Assembly (NCBI GenBank): GCA_964471755.1
Contig: CAYYJM010000062.1
Span: 1-25,531 of the forward strand
From: CAYYJM01 sp964471755
GTDB lineage: Bacteria > Planctomycetota > Planctomycetia > Gemmatales > Gemmataceae
Length of the DNA: 25,531 nucleotides
Reading direction: 5' to 3'
Shown: positions 8,234-15,623 of the stretch, piece after piece
Layout: every line of letters begins with the position of its first letter
How positions within the stretch are numbered: the stretch's first letter is position 1
Notes under the pieces: generated by a model
Told to the model about the DNA's origin: nothing
Database searches by the model: none
The model's input: only the letters and a program-made list of their open reading frames with translations
Position numbers and translations under genes: made by a program

Positions 8234-9697
8234 TCACCCCTTGATGACGCCGATCGGCCGCATCCGGGCCACGCGCCGCGACAGGTCCGCCTCGTGGACC
8301 ACCTCGACCACGTCATCGACGTTCTTGTACGCCTTTGGCTGCTCCTCGGCCAGTCCCTTGCGGGTCTGCGATCGCGCGATCACACCGCGTGACTCCAGTT
8401 CCTTGTCGATTCGCCGACCGCCGGCGTCCTTCAGGGCCTGCGTCCGGCTCATCGCCCGGCCGGCACCGTGGCACGTCGTGCCAAACGTCTTTTCCATGCT
8501 GCCCGGAGCCCCGACCAGGACCCACGACGCCCGGCCCATGTCACCCGGAATGATGACCGGCTGGCCGATCGTGCGGTACACGTCCGGCACCTCGGGATGG
8601 CCGGCCGGGAAGGCTCGCGTCGCCCCCTTGCGGTGGACCCACAGCTTCTTCTTCTTGCCGCCGATAGTGTGTTCCTCCAGCTTGGCGATGTTGTGACACA
8701 CGTCGTACAGCAGCGTCATGCCGAGATCCTGCCACGGCCGACCGAACACGTCTGCGAACACCTCACGGGCTTGCCACATGAGCAACTGCCGATTGCAGAA
8801 CGCGAAGTTCGCCGCCGCACGCATCGCGTCGAGGTACTCGCGCCCCTCGGGACTATCGACCGGAGCGCAGGCGAGTTGCCGATCGGGCAGGTCGATGCCG
8901 TACTTCTCCGGAGCCTTGCGCATCGAGACGAGAGCGTCCTCGCAGACCTGGTAGCCGAGACCACGACTGCCGGAATGGATCATGACGCAGACCTGATCCT
9001 TCTCCAGACCGAAGGCCGTGGCCACCTCCGCGTCGAAGACGGCATCGACGACCTGCACCTCAAGGAAGTGATTGCCGGAACCGAGGGTGCCGCACTGCGC
9101 CTTGCCGCGCGTGCGGGCATTCGCGCCGACTCGATCCGGATCGGCCCCGGCGAGGCGGCCCTCCGCCTCGGTGAACTGCAAGTCGCCGGCCGTGGCCAGT
9201 TCGCGCCCCTGGAGATAGCTCGGCCCCTGGGCCATGAGCTGCGACAGTTCCCTGTCATCGAAGCGGTACTTGCCGGATCGACCGACGCCGGTGGGCACGG
9301 CGTGGAACAGGGCCTCGACCAGCGGCTTGATCCGCCGGTTGACCTCGCGGTACATGAGGTTCGTGCGCACCAGGCGGACGCCACAGTTGATGTCGAACCC
9401 GATTCCTCCAGGCGAGATGACGCCGCCCTCCTCGGGATCGGTCGCGGCGACGCCACCGATGGGAAAGCCGTAGCCCCAGTGGATGTCCGGCATGGCCAGG
9501 CTGGCCCCCTGGATGCCGGGCAGAAAGGCGACGTTGGCGACCTGATCGGGAGCCTGATCCTTGCGCAACTGGGCGAGCATCGCCTCGCTGGCGAAGATCA
9601 GGCCATCGACGCGCATGCCCGGCTTGTACGACTTCGGGATGCGGTAACAGCAGGTGCCGGCGGCTTCGAGCGGGCCGGCGAAGTTTTCCCTGGCCAT
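8234..9697 (-). CDS. rtcB: RNA-splicing ligase RtcB
   Basis: A full-length 487-residue RtcB, the GTP- and Mn2+-dependent ligase that joins 2',3'-cyclic phosphate (3'-phosphate) and 5'-OH RNA ends. All active-site motifs are visible: FDINCGVR (D102, C105), GSGNHFLEV (H210), HSGSRGLG (H241), YDVCHNIAK (H335), and CHGAGRAMSR, whose H410 corresponds to the His that becomes guanylylated. The N-terminal MPDIHWGYGFPIGG is also typical. The ATG at 9697 has GGAG upstream at normal spacing. It lies downstream of archease, its activating partner, on the same strand, with a cluster of three hairpin repeats in the 150-base gap. Role in planctomycetes is probably RNA repair or tRNA healing; that part is inference. 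Confidence 0.97.
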   Translation of the reverse strand: MARENFAGPLEAAGTCCYRIPKSYKPGMRVDGLIFASEAMLAQLRKDQAPDQVANVAFLPGIQGASLAMPDIHWGYGFPIGGVAATDPEEGGVISPGGIGFDINCGVRLVRTNLMYREVNRRIKPLVEALFHAVPTGVGRSGKYRFDDRELSQLMAQGPSYLQGRELATAGDLQFTEAEGRLAGADPDRVGANARTRGKAQCGTLGSGNHFLEVQVVDAVFDAEVATAFGLEKDQVCVMIHSGSRGLGYQVCEDALVSMRKAPEKYGIDLPDRQLACAPVDSPEGREYLDAMRAAANFAFCNRQLLMWQAREVFADVFGRPWQDLGMTLLYDVCHNIAKLEEHTIGGKKKKLWVHRKGATRAFPAGHPEVPDVYRTIGQPVIIPGDMGRASWVLVGAPGSMEKTFGTTCHGAGRAMSRTQALKDAGGRRIDKELESRGVIARSQTRKGLAEEQPKAYKNVDDVVEVVHEADLSRRVARMRPIGVIKG

Positions 9698-9717
9698 GAT
9701 GGCTCCGTTGGGTTATC

Positions 9718-9837
9718 GGGCGAGCCTCCGGCGAAAGTCGGGGGGAGTACGCTGGGCGGCTTGTCGGGCGAGCCCCCGACGAAAGTCGGGGGAGTCCCCT
9801 TCGAGCGTACTCCCCCGACTTTCGTCGGGGGCTCGCC
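9718..9837. repeat. REP-like hairpin cluster B (three units)
   Basis: Three copies of the same hairpin family lie between archease and rtcB. Unit 1 (9725-9744) is CCTCCGGC-GAAA-GTCGGGGG, with two G-U pairs. Unit 2 (9773-9792) is CCCCCGAC-GAAA-GTCGGGGG. Unit 3 (9812-9831) is inverted, CCCCCGAC-TTTC-GTCGGGGG. Each is next to GGCGAG or its complement CTCGCC. Units 1 and 2 are direct repeats; units 2 and 3 form a palindromic pair. Sitting inside a probable operon, they may affect mRNA stability or relative expression of the two genes. Confidence 0.88.
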
Positions 9838-9847
9838 AGGTTTCGCG

Positions 9848-10258
9848 TCAGATATCGACGATGACCTCGGCCAGCCAGCCGTCGGCGGTCTGCTCGACCT
9901 TCAGGCCGTGGTAGGTGATCGCCTTGACCTCGTGGTCCAGTTCGTGGCGCGTCCGGTCGATGGGTTCGCCCCAGGCCGTCGCGGTCAGGCCCTGCGGCGT
10001 GATGGCCACCTCGAACCGGCGAAAGAGTCGGTGTTCGCCGTCGAACTGAAAGAGCAGGGCTCGCAGCCAGTCGAACAGCAGGTCATCCGGGTCGCTGCCC
10101 GGAATGGTGAACGTCGTGGCCTCGCGCGGCTCGATCATGGTCGGGTCGGCGACGATGGCGCTGAACAGTGCCTCGGCCGCCTCGGCGAAGAGGCTGGCGA
10201 GGTCGTCGGCCCGCACGCGCAGGCCCAGGTCGGCGGTGTGGTCGAATGTTTCGTACAT
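9848..10258 (-). CDS. Archease
   Basis: A 136-residue archease, the small protein that speeds guanylylation and multiple turnover of RtcB. It begins with YETFDHTADLGLRVRADDL, a clear family N-terminus with the conserved DHTADLG metal-binding motif. The middle has DDLLFDWLRALLFQFD and the end HEVKAITYHGLKVEQ with the C-terminal VIVDI, matching the conserved Asp at the family terminus. The frame continues upstream to 10486, but the family starts at the ATG at 10258 and the usual length is about 140 residues, so that start was chosen; a clear Shine-Dalgarno at good spacing is not seen. Same strand as rtcB just downstream, consistent with the common archease-RtcB linkage. Confidence 0.93.
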   Translation of the reverse strand: MYETFDHTADLGLRVRADDLASLFAEAAEALFSAIVADPTMIEPREATTFTIPGSDPDDLLFDWLRALLFQFDGEHRLFRRFEVAITPQGLTATAWGEPIDRTRHELDHEVKAITYHGLKVEQTADGWLAEVIVDI

Positions 10259-10400
10259 GCTCCCGATGCTACCATGCCGGCCGTCCGAGGCGATAGGGCA
10301 TAGACACGCGGGGTGAAAATCGGTTCGCGGGGCTGGCCGCTCTCCAGGGAACCGGCTACCCTCGAATGCGAGATCCCATCGTCCGCCAGGAGTAACCGTC

Positions 10401-10505
10401 ATGGCCCGTTCCCGCCCTCCGTCCGACTCCAGGGTCAGCGAGCCGAGGAGCCAGCCGACCCGAGCGTACGTCGTCGCCACGACCACCGCTCACACGCCCG
10501 GGTAG
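10401..10505 (+). CDS. Possible 34-residue small ORF in the archease upstream gap
   Basis: An ATG at 10401 is preceded by AGGAG eight bases upstream and opens a 34-codon frame (MARSRPPSDSR to TTAHTPG) ending at TAG 10503-10505, overlapping the last 16 bases of the radical SAM gene on the other strand. The peptide is Ser/Arg/Pro-rich with no recognisable family. The 231-base gap 10259-10489 otherwise holds nothing that was recognised. The ribosome site may be chance in GC-rich DNA; weak call. Confidence 0.15.
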   Translation: MARSRPPSDSRVSEPRSQPTRAYVVATTTAHTPG

Positions 10506-12001
10506 ACCGGCGGCAACGCCGGGCACGCGATTGCCGCCGTCGTCGCGGCCAATCGCCTGCGGAACGCGACATGCCGGCGTCGCGACCACTCCAGCAGCGG
10601 CCGCCACATCCGGTGCGTGAGCCGATGGCGGATCAACCACGGCCACAGCCAGTTCGCCTTCTTGTACAGGTACGTCATCGCCAGGTACGGCGGCACCGCT
10701 CGCCAGTCACGCGGCCGACGTCGCCAGATCGAGCGGTGCGAGAACGTCCGCGCATAGCAGTAGGCATAGCCGTCGGCGAGTTGCTCGACGCTCATCCGCT
10801 TCGGCTGGAAGACGACGTGGCCGGTATCGAATTGCTCCCAGTTTCGGTGCAGGAGACGGCCTTCACTTTCCAGCTGCCGGAAGAGTGGCGTGCCCGGGTA
10901 CGGCGTCAGGATGTGGTACGTCGCCGACTCCATGCGCACGGCCTCGATCCAGTCCACCAGACGCTCGAAGCACTCCGGGTCGTCGTGGTCGAAACCCAAC
11001 ACAAAGCTGCCGTTGACCTGAATGCCGTGATCGTGAAAGATGCCCACCCGCCGGGTGTATTCTTCCGCTCGCGGTGATTTCTTCCGCGCGTCCGTCAGAT
11101 TCTCGTCCGTCAGTGACTCGAAACCAATGAATACGCCGGTGCAGCCGGACAGGGCCATCTCACGCACCAGTGTTGGATCGTCCGTCACGTCGAGAGTCAC
11201 GGCAGCGCTCCAGATGCGCTCGATCGGTTTGAGCGCCTCGCAAAGCCGCCGCAGGTACGCCGGCTTCGAGCCGAGATTGTTGTCGGTGAAGACGAAGTAC
11301 GGCTGATCGTCGGCGAGAACCTCGGCGACGACCTGTTCCGGGTCGCGGAACTGATACGGCACGTGCAGACCGTCAGTCGATAGATAGCAGTAGCCGCAGC
11401 GGTTGTGACAACCGCGTGTCGCGTTGATGCTTGTCGTCGTCAGGAACGCCGAGCGGTCAAGCAGATCGCGCCGCGGTGGCGGATCTTCGCGATACGGCCG
11501 GCGATACGAGCCCTCGTAGACCGGCCGGAGCGTGCCGGCCTCGACGTCACGCAGGATGTCCGGCCAGACTTGCGAACCCTCGCCCAGAGCCAGGGCGTCG
11601 GCGTGCGGCCGAGCCTCGTCCGGGCACGACAGTACGTGCAGACCGCCGAGGATCACCTTCGCCCCACGCTGACGATACCAGTCGGCCAGGGCGTACGCTC
11701 GCCGGGCGAACGTCAGGTGGACCGTGATGGCGACGACCTGCGGAAACGGTTCCCACGGCGGCGGACCTTGCAGAAGGTTTTCGTCCCAGTAACGCAGCGA
11801 CCAGTCCTCCGGCGTCGCCCCGGCGAAACTGGTCAGAGCGAGCGTCGGCGTCAGGACGTGCTTGCCGAAACTGGCGTGCGGATCCTTCGGATAGAACGGG
11901 TTGAGCAGCAGGGCATGTCGCGGCCGGGGCGGTTCGGGGCGGATGTCCGGGTCAAGGACCGGGGCGACACGCATCGCCGCCGGGAGGGTCGTCCGTGCCA
12001 T
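10490..12001 (-). CDS. B12-binding-domain radical SAM protein
   Basis: A 503-residue protein with an N-terminal cobalamin-binding-like Rossmann domain (about residues 30-160; VVAITVHLTFARRAYALADW, KVILGGLHVL) followed by a radical SAM domain with RGCHNRCGYCYL, giving the CX3CX2C cluster ligands C198, C202 and C205. Later motifs typical of this class are FIGFESLTDENL, GSFVLGFDHDD and YHILTPYPGTPLF. The DxHxxG cobalamin-His motif is not seen; the matching place reads DENLLQG. A C-terminal 100-residue Arg/Trp-rich tail is present. The family includes methyltransferases and cyclases acting on lipids, hopanoids and tetrapyrroles; the substrate here is unknown. The ATG at 12001 has GGAG upstream. 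A perfect inverted repeat lies in its leader. Confidence 0.9.
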   Translation of the reverse strand: MARTTLPAAMRVAPVLDPDIRPEPPRPRHALLLNPFYPKDPHASFGKHVLTPTLALTSFAGATPEDWSLRYWDENLLQGPPPWEPFPQVVAITVHLTFARRAYALADWYRQRGAKVILGGLHVLSCPDEARPHADALALGEGSQVWPDILRDVEAGTLRPVYEGSYRRPYREDPPPRRDLLDRSAFLTTTSINATRGCHNRCGYCYLSTDGLHVPYQFRDPEQVVAEVLADDQPYFVFTDNNLGSKPAYLRRLCEALKPIERIWSAAVTLDVTDDPTLVREMALSGCTGVFIGFESLTDENLTDARKKSPRAEEYTRRVGIFHDHGIQVNGSFVLGFDHDDPECFERLVDWIEAVRMESATYHILTPYPGTPLFRQLESEGRLLHRNWEQFDTGHVVFQPKRMSVEQLADGYAYCYARTFSHRSIWRRRPRDWRAVPPYLAMTYLYKKANWLWPWLIRHRLTHRMWRPLLEWSRRRHVAFRRRLAATTAAIACPALPPVYPGV

Positions 12002-12019
12002 GAGCAGGCTCCAGGTTCA

Positions 12020-12076
12020 TTTAGCCGCCGGCTTGCCGGCGGTCTTGTTCGCACCGACGGCAAGCCGGCGGCTAAA
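12020..12076. repeat. Perfect 19-bp inverted repeat with 19-base loop
   Basis: TTTAGCCGCCGGCTTGCCG at 12020-12038 is exactly complementary to CGGCAAGCCGGCGGCTAAA at 12058-12076. It lies in the 116-base gap between the winged-helix regulator and the radical SAM gene, ending seven bases before the latter's GGAG ribosome site. It could end transcription from the regulator (no U-tract follows) or form a 5' leader hairpin of the radical SAM mRNA. Confidence 0.9.
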
Positions 12077-12078
12077 GA

Positions 12079-12108
12079 ATTCACTCTGCAACGCAAAGTT
12101 AATGTCAA
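12079..12108 (-). promoter_or_regulatory. Candidate promoter for the radical SAM gene
   Basis: On the - strand a perfect TTGACA (12108-12103) within a T-rich stretch is followed after 18 bases by GTGAAT (12084-12079), a weak -10 match. A start about seven bases downstream would place the 19-bp inverted repeat at the very 5' end of the mRNA. By eye only. Confidence 0.3.
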
Positions 12109-12117
12109 AAACAAAAC

Positions 12118-12486
12118 CTACGTCGGGGCCAAACCAACGTCCCCGGTCGGTTCGACGACGGCCGCGTCACGCAGAATCTGTTCCAGGTGCGCGAGGTAAT
12201 CGCGAAAGCGCTGCCGGCCCAGTGGCGTCATCCGCACGGTCGTCCGTGAACGCCGACCCTGGCCCTGTTTCTCAACGGCCACGAGCCCGGCCTGGGCCAG
12301 GACGTGAAGATGACGATTCAGGTTGCCGTCGGTCAGCGAACAGAGCGACGCTAGCTCGGGAAAGAGCAGGCCGGCCGGCCGCGTCGCCAGAGCGGTCAGG
12401 ATGCCGAGACGGGCCTTTTCGTGCAGGTCACGGTCCAGCCCTTCGTAGGCGAACCGGCCGGGCGTGTCGGAGGAAGTGTCAGCCAT
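12118..12486 (-). CDS. Winged-helix transcriptional regulator
   Basis: A 122-residue regulator of the ArsR/MarR-like winged-helix group (HTH_34-type). The helix-turn-helix reads LLFPELASLCSLTDGNLNRHLHVLAQAGLV (two pieces of the recognition region, about residues 40-69), followed by the wing VEKQGQGRRSRTTVRMTPLGRQRF. No ligand-binding cysteines or extra domain are visible; the only Cys lies in the HTH. The start ATG overlaps the end of the upstream membrane-protein gene by eight bases (ATGGCTGA), a sign of translational coupling. Such regulator/membrane-protein pairs are common in planctomycetes and acidobacteria; the regulator probably controls its own operon, which is inference. Confidence 0.88.
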   Translation of the reverse strand: MADTSSDTPGRFAYEGLDRDLHEKARLGILTALATRPAGLLFPELASLCSLTDGNLNRHLHVLAQAGLVAVEKQGQGRRSRTTVRMTPLGRQRFRDYLAHLEQILRDAAVVEPTGDVGLAPT

Positions 12487-13084
12487 GAGTCACCTCCCGG
12501 CGATGCCGGTAGAGCGCCCACGCCGCGGCCAGGTGGCCCAGGCCGAACGTCCCACCGACGATCCAGCCGAGTTGATCCAGCGGCAGCGGCGAAAGGGCCA
12601 GCAGCGTGAATCCGACGAGCAGGTAGGCCCGGCCAATGGTGCTGATGCCGCGCGGCAGGTACGCTCCGGCCGAGACGAGTCCCAGGCCGAAGAAGATCGC
12701 CCACAGGCCCGGCAACCAGGCGATCGCATCGGGCAGGCGCTGGACCACGACCGCGGTGGTCACGCCGCCCGCCATGAGGGCTGGCAGGAACTGGGCCAGT
12801 ACGCGCAGCGTTCGCCGACGCTCGAAGTCTCCCTCGTGACACAGGAACGCCACCAGGGCCCCGCCCCCGCCGAGGATCGCGCCGACCGCGGCGACCACGA
12901 CCCAGTACAGTACGAACCCCTCCGGATGGATCGAGTCGGCGATGAGTCCCTGTAGCGCCGCCGCCGACAGACCGAGGACGCCGACCAGGGCCGCGCCCAC
13001 GATCGGGAACCCGGCGTAGACCTCGCCCTTGGTGAGTTGCTCGTGAATCGCCTCGAGTTGTTCCAGCGCTTCGGCCACCTGCAT
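12479..13084 (-). CDS. Six-helix membrane protein paired with the regulator
   Basis: A 201-residue protein with about six hydrophobic segments, roughly at residues 23-48, 57-81, 98-117, 120-143, 149-168 and 172-192. A short N-terminal amphipathic helix (EALEQLEAIHEQLTKGE) comes first. Charged loops include FLCHEGDFERRRTL. No catalytic motif was recognised, so function is unknown. The ATG at 13084 has AGGAGGG at good spacing. It is the first gene of a two-gene operon with the winged-helix regulator, whose start codon lies inside its last codons. A sensing or transport role coupled to the regulator is possible but not shown. Confidence 0.85.
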   Translation of the reverse strand: MQVAEALEQLEAIHEQLTKGEVYAGFPIVGAALVGVLGLSAAALQGLIADSIHPEGFVLYWVVVAAVGAILGGGGALVAFLCHEGDFERRRTLRVLAQFLPALMAGGVTTAVVVQRLPDAIAWLPGLWAIFFGLGLVSAGAYLPRGISTIGRAYLLVGFTLLALSPLPLDQLGWIVGGTFGLGHLAAAWALYRHRREVTHG

Positions 13085-13108
13085 GGGTTCCCTCCTGCTC
13101 CGAGCGGC

Positions 13109-13138
13109 AGATTACTTTGCCGGCCAGAGTATTGTCAA
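13109..13138 (-). promoter_or_regulatory. Candidate sigma70-type promoter for the membrane protein/regulator operon
   Basis: On the - strand a perfect TTGACA (13138-13133), an 18-base spacer, then TAATCT (13114-13109), a 3/6 match to the -10 box. Transcription would start some 15-20 bases before the ATG at 13084, leaving just room for its AGGAGGG ribosome site. It lies alone in a 67-base gap, which supports it. Confidence 0.45.
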
Positions 13139-13151
13139 GAGGGAATGTCGG

Positions 13152-14312
13152 TCACTTCTCCGCCTCTTTCAGGCTGCTCCAGCCGGCGTAGGGATAGGAC
13201 ACCGGCCGGTCGGGCTTCACGTCGTAGACGATCATCCAGGCGAACTTCCGCTCGGCCGGGTCGGTCGGATTCGGATCGGGTAGCGGCTCGCCGTCCGCCT
13301 CGGCATGGATGGTGCGAACCACGTTCACGCGCCGGCTCGCCTTCGGTGTCAGTTCGTAGTCAGTGCCGCGTGTCTGGAGCAACCAGGTGTTGTCGCGGAA
13401 GCCGCGGCGTAGCCGATCGAGTGCGGCCTTCACCAGGATCTGCTTCCGCTCCGGCGTGAGATCCTTCGTCGTCTCGATGGCCTTGACCAGTTTCTGCGTC
13501 TCGGACACGTCGAAGACCACCCAGCCGTAGGGCGGGAGAAAGGCCTCCAGCTTGCAGTGCGATGGCGAACTCCTGGGAAACGTCGCCAGGCCGTAGGCCA
13601 TTCGGGTCGGCATCCCCAGGGCCCGGCCGAAGGCGGCGCACAGACCGTGGTAGTCGCTGCAATGGCCAGTCTGGTTCTCCAGGGCGAATTCCGAGCTGGC
13701 CCGCAGCGAGGCCTTGACGTGGTCGTACTTCATGTTCGCGTGCAGCCAGTCCATGACCGAGGTCAGATCCCGGGCGGTGCCCCGGCTCGATCCGACGATC
13801 TCCCGAGCCTTCTTCGTGAATCGATCATCGACGACGATCGTCCGGTTTGAGCGGAGGAACGGCGCGAACCCGGCCGGCCAACTTTCCACTTGCTCGACCT
13901 TCGCCGGATCGATGTCCCAGCGCATCTCCCAGACCGTGACGTTGAATCGATGCCGGATGATCTGGGCTCCCTCCGGCTTCGGGAACTCGAAGTACGCGAA
14001 GGTGTTACCGAAGACCGGCTCCGTGGCGATGGCCGGCGTGACCGGCATCGGGAACGTGCTGAGGGTCCCGCGTTCCACCTCCTGGCCGGCGTCGGTGCGT
14101 GGCATCGGCAGCCAGACCCGGAGCAGTTTCGTCTGCGCCGGGGCCGTCACGACGACCGAGTAATCGATGGCGTAGGTGACCGGGTTCGCCTTCCGTCCCC
14201 GGTAGGGCTGGACAGGATCGAGCCGGACGGCCGGCTCCGCACTACCGGCAGCGTGCAGGGCCGCCAGAACGCCGAGGAGCATCGCGCCGACCAGGGAACC
14301 GATACGCTTCAT
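13152..14312 (-). CDS. Exported transglutaminase-like domain protein
   Basis: A 386-residue protein with an N-terminal signal peptide (MKRIGSLVGAMLLGVLAALH, cleavage near AGSA) and a transglutaminase-like cysteine protease fold. The triad is visible: Cys in TGHCSDYHGL (C218), His in PSHCKLEAFLPPYGW (H252) and Asp in VVFDVSE (D268). An N-terminal beta-rich domain (about 40-145; LLRVWLPMPRTD) resembles the region that precedes the core in bacterial members. Probable periplasmic peptidase or crosslinker; substrate unknown. An in-frame ATG at 14327 sits one base after the upstream stop, but the ATG at 14312 has GAGAGA upstream and starts the signal peptide cleanly, so it was preferred. Probably co-transcribed with the hypothetical gene upstream. 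Confidence 0.87.
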   Translation of the reverse strand: MKRIGSLVGAMLLGVLAALHAAGSAEPAVRLDPVQPYRGRKANPVTYAIDYSVVVTAPAQTKLLRVWLPMPRTDAGQEVERGTLSTFPMPVTPAIATEPVFGNTFAYFEFPKPEGAQIIRHRFNVTVWEMRWDIDPAKVEQVESWPAGFAPFLRSNRTIVVDDRFTKKAREIVGSSRGTARDLTSVMDWLHANMKYDHVKASLRASSEFALENQTGHCSDYHGLCAAFGRALGMPTRMAYGLATFPRSSPSHCKLEAFLPPYGWVVFDVSETQKLVKAIETTKDLTPERKQILVKAALDRLRRGFRDNTWLLQTRGTDYELTPKASRRVNVVRTIHAEADGEPLPDPNPTDPAERKFAWMIVYDVKPDRPVSYPYAGWSSLKEAEK

Positions 14313-14328
14313 CGCTGTCTCTCGCATG

Positions 14329-14919
14329 TCACCGCAGCAGGGCCAGCAACTCGCCCAGGCCGCGATCGGTGTCGAGATCCTGGCCGAGCGGCTCCAGGTT
14401 CAGGTACTGACGGCGGACCTGATTGACCAGCATCCGGTCGAGCGGATCACCGCCGTGGACGCCAGCGAAGGCGAGGACCATCACGGCCGACTTGAGGACG
14501 TTGGCCCGGACCCGGCAAGTGTGCGTCACCCATCGGCCGGGATGGACGTGGACGTAGCGTTCCTCGTCGGCGGCTCGCAGGCACCATTCGGAGCCGTCGG
14601 AGAGCGTCATCATGCCGTAGCCACCCTGTTCGGCGACCCAGGCTCGATACGGTTCCGGGGCGAGCCGACCATCTCGCTCGAGGCCAGCGAGAACCTGCCG
14701 GGCGATCTCGTCGGGGAGCAGCTCGCCGGTGTAGAGGTCCATGAGCTGGGTGCCGATGACGACGAGGGTTTGGCCCAGCGAATCGAGCGCGGCGGCCCCA
14801 CCGCGGGCACACTCGGCGATGCGAAAACGGATCGCCGCCGCGTGATGCTTCCAGGCGTTGAACAGCACTGGCGACGGCACGTCCCAGGGGGTAACGAGTT
14901 GTGAAGCAGAATCGGGCAT
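14329..14919 (-). CDS. Hypothetical protein
   Basis: A 196-residue soluble protein that was not recognised. Features seen: a helical N-terminal half (LFNAWKHHAAAIRFRIAECA, LGQTLVVIGTQLMDLYTGEL), a central GSEWCLRAADEERYVHVHPGRW that looks like beta strands with several His, and a C-terminal VLAFAGVHGGDPLDRMLVNQ helix. No signal peptide or membrane segment. The stop is two to eighteen bases from the possible starts of the transglutaminase-like gene, so the two are likely co-transcribed. The ATG at 14919 fits the frame; no strong ribosome site was seen. No function proposed. Confidence 0.75.
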   Translation of the reverse strand: MPDSASQLVTPWDVPSPVLFNAWKHHAAAIRFRIAECARGGAAALDSLGQTLVVIGTQLMDLYTGELLPDEIARQVLAGLERDGRLAPEPYRAWVAEQGGYGMMTLSDGSEWCLRAADEERYVHVHPGRWVTHTCRVRANVLKSAVMVLAFAGVHGGDPLDRMLVNQVRRQYLNLEPLGQDLDTDRGLGELLALLR

Positions 14920-14952
14920 GGACGCACTCCAAACGCAACGAGCAGGATCACT

Positions 14953-15354
14953 TTATGCCGGTTCTTCGGCCAGAGTGTCGTGAAACTGCTCGATATAGGT
15001 CACGCCGACATCCTCGCCAGCGAGCAATTTCTCCAGGGCCTCGTCAGAAGCAACTCGCATCTGGAGATAGGTGATCTCCGTCCCGTCGTCTGGCCTCTCT
15101 TCGGGATTGTCACAGAGAGTCAACTTCCGCACGCCACCGAAAATCCAACGTGCGGGTTGGCCGCCCCAGGTGAAAGCGGGGCGCGTGCCATCCCCCGCTT
15201 GCCGTTGACCGTATCGTTCGGCCTTCGCGAAAGCTTCCTCCTCGGACTCGGCCTGAATCAAGATCACATTCTCCCAGACGGGAATTGACTTCGACGCCGC
15301 TCCCGTCAATTTCGCGTAGAGAATGACGTGGGCCGCGAACCATTGGGTACTCAT
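14953..15354 (-). CDS. DUF4288 domain-containing protein
   Basis: A 133-residue protein that resembles the DUF4288 family: QWFAAHVILYAKL at the start, then WENVILIQAESEEEAFAKAERYG, then a GVRKLTLC strand and TYLQMRVASDEALEKLLAGE. Members are small cytoplasmic proteins of unknown function, sometimes immunity-like in context. The frame runs to 15387, but the ATG at 15354 has GGAAGAG upstream, starts the domain, and overlaps the stop of the gene before it as ATGA, so translation is probably coupled. Family call is from memory of the motif pattern and is moderate. Confidence 0.75.
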   Translation of the reverse strand: MSTQWFAAHVILYAKLTGAASKSIPVWENVILIQAESEEEAFAKAERYGQRQAGDGTRPAFTWGGQPARWIFGGVRKLTLCDNPEERPDDGTEITYLQMRVASDEALEKLLAGEDVGVTYIEQFHDTLAEEPA

Positions 15355-15593
15355 GATGAACTCTTCCGCTTCCGGATGTTGCGACAACCCAGGAACTTCT
15401 GAGCTTCCTTGATCTTGTCGATCTGGATTTGGTCGCCGTCTTCCTGGGCCTGTGCCAGCATCTCGCGCAGCACCGCACAGGGATCTTCCCTGGATCGCTG
15501 GCAGCGTTTCTTGACCTCGCGGGTGATTTCGTTCTCACCCTTCTCCTGGTTGCGCGTCACGTCGGGCGACTCCGAATGGCGGTCGGTCTCCAT
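15351..15593 (-). CDS. Small charged hypothetical protein
   Basis: An 80-residue, highly charged protein (METDRHSESPDVTRNQEKGE at the start, RNIRKRKSSS at the end) with a predicted helix in the middle (CAVLREMLAQAQEDGDQIQI). No family recognised. The frame also allows a TTG three codons earlier (15602); the ATG at 15593 was preferred although its GAAGG is close. Its TGA overlaps the ATG of the DUF4288 gene, which supports it being a real translated gene. It follows the DUF1501 gene with a 30-base gap. Confidence 0.65.
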   Translation of the reverse strand: METDRHSESPDVTRNQEKGENEITREVKKRCQRSREDPCAVLREMLAQAQEDGDQIQIDKIKEAQKFLGCRNIRKRKSSS

Positions 15594-15623
15594 CGCCTTC
15601 AAACTGCCACTGAGGCACCCCGG

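Noticed and set aside
8468..10303. 611-residue + strand open frame
   Set aside because: Antisense to rtcB and archease, both with intact active-site motifs. It also runs through the hairpin repeats. No domain seen.
10259..10486. Longer start for archease (212 residues)
   Set aside because: Archease proteins start at the YETFDHTADLG motif and are about 140 residues; the extension has no family similarity.
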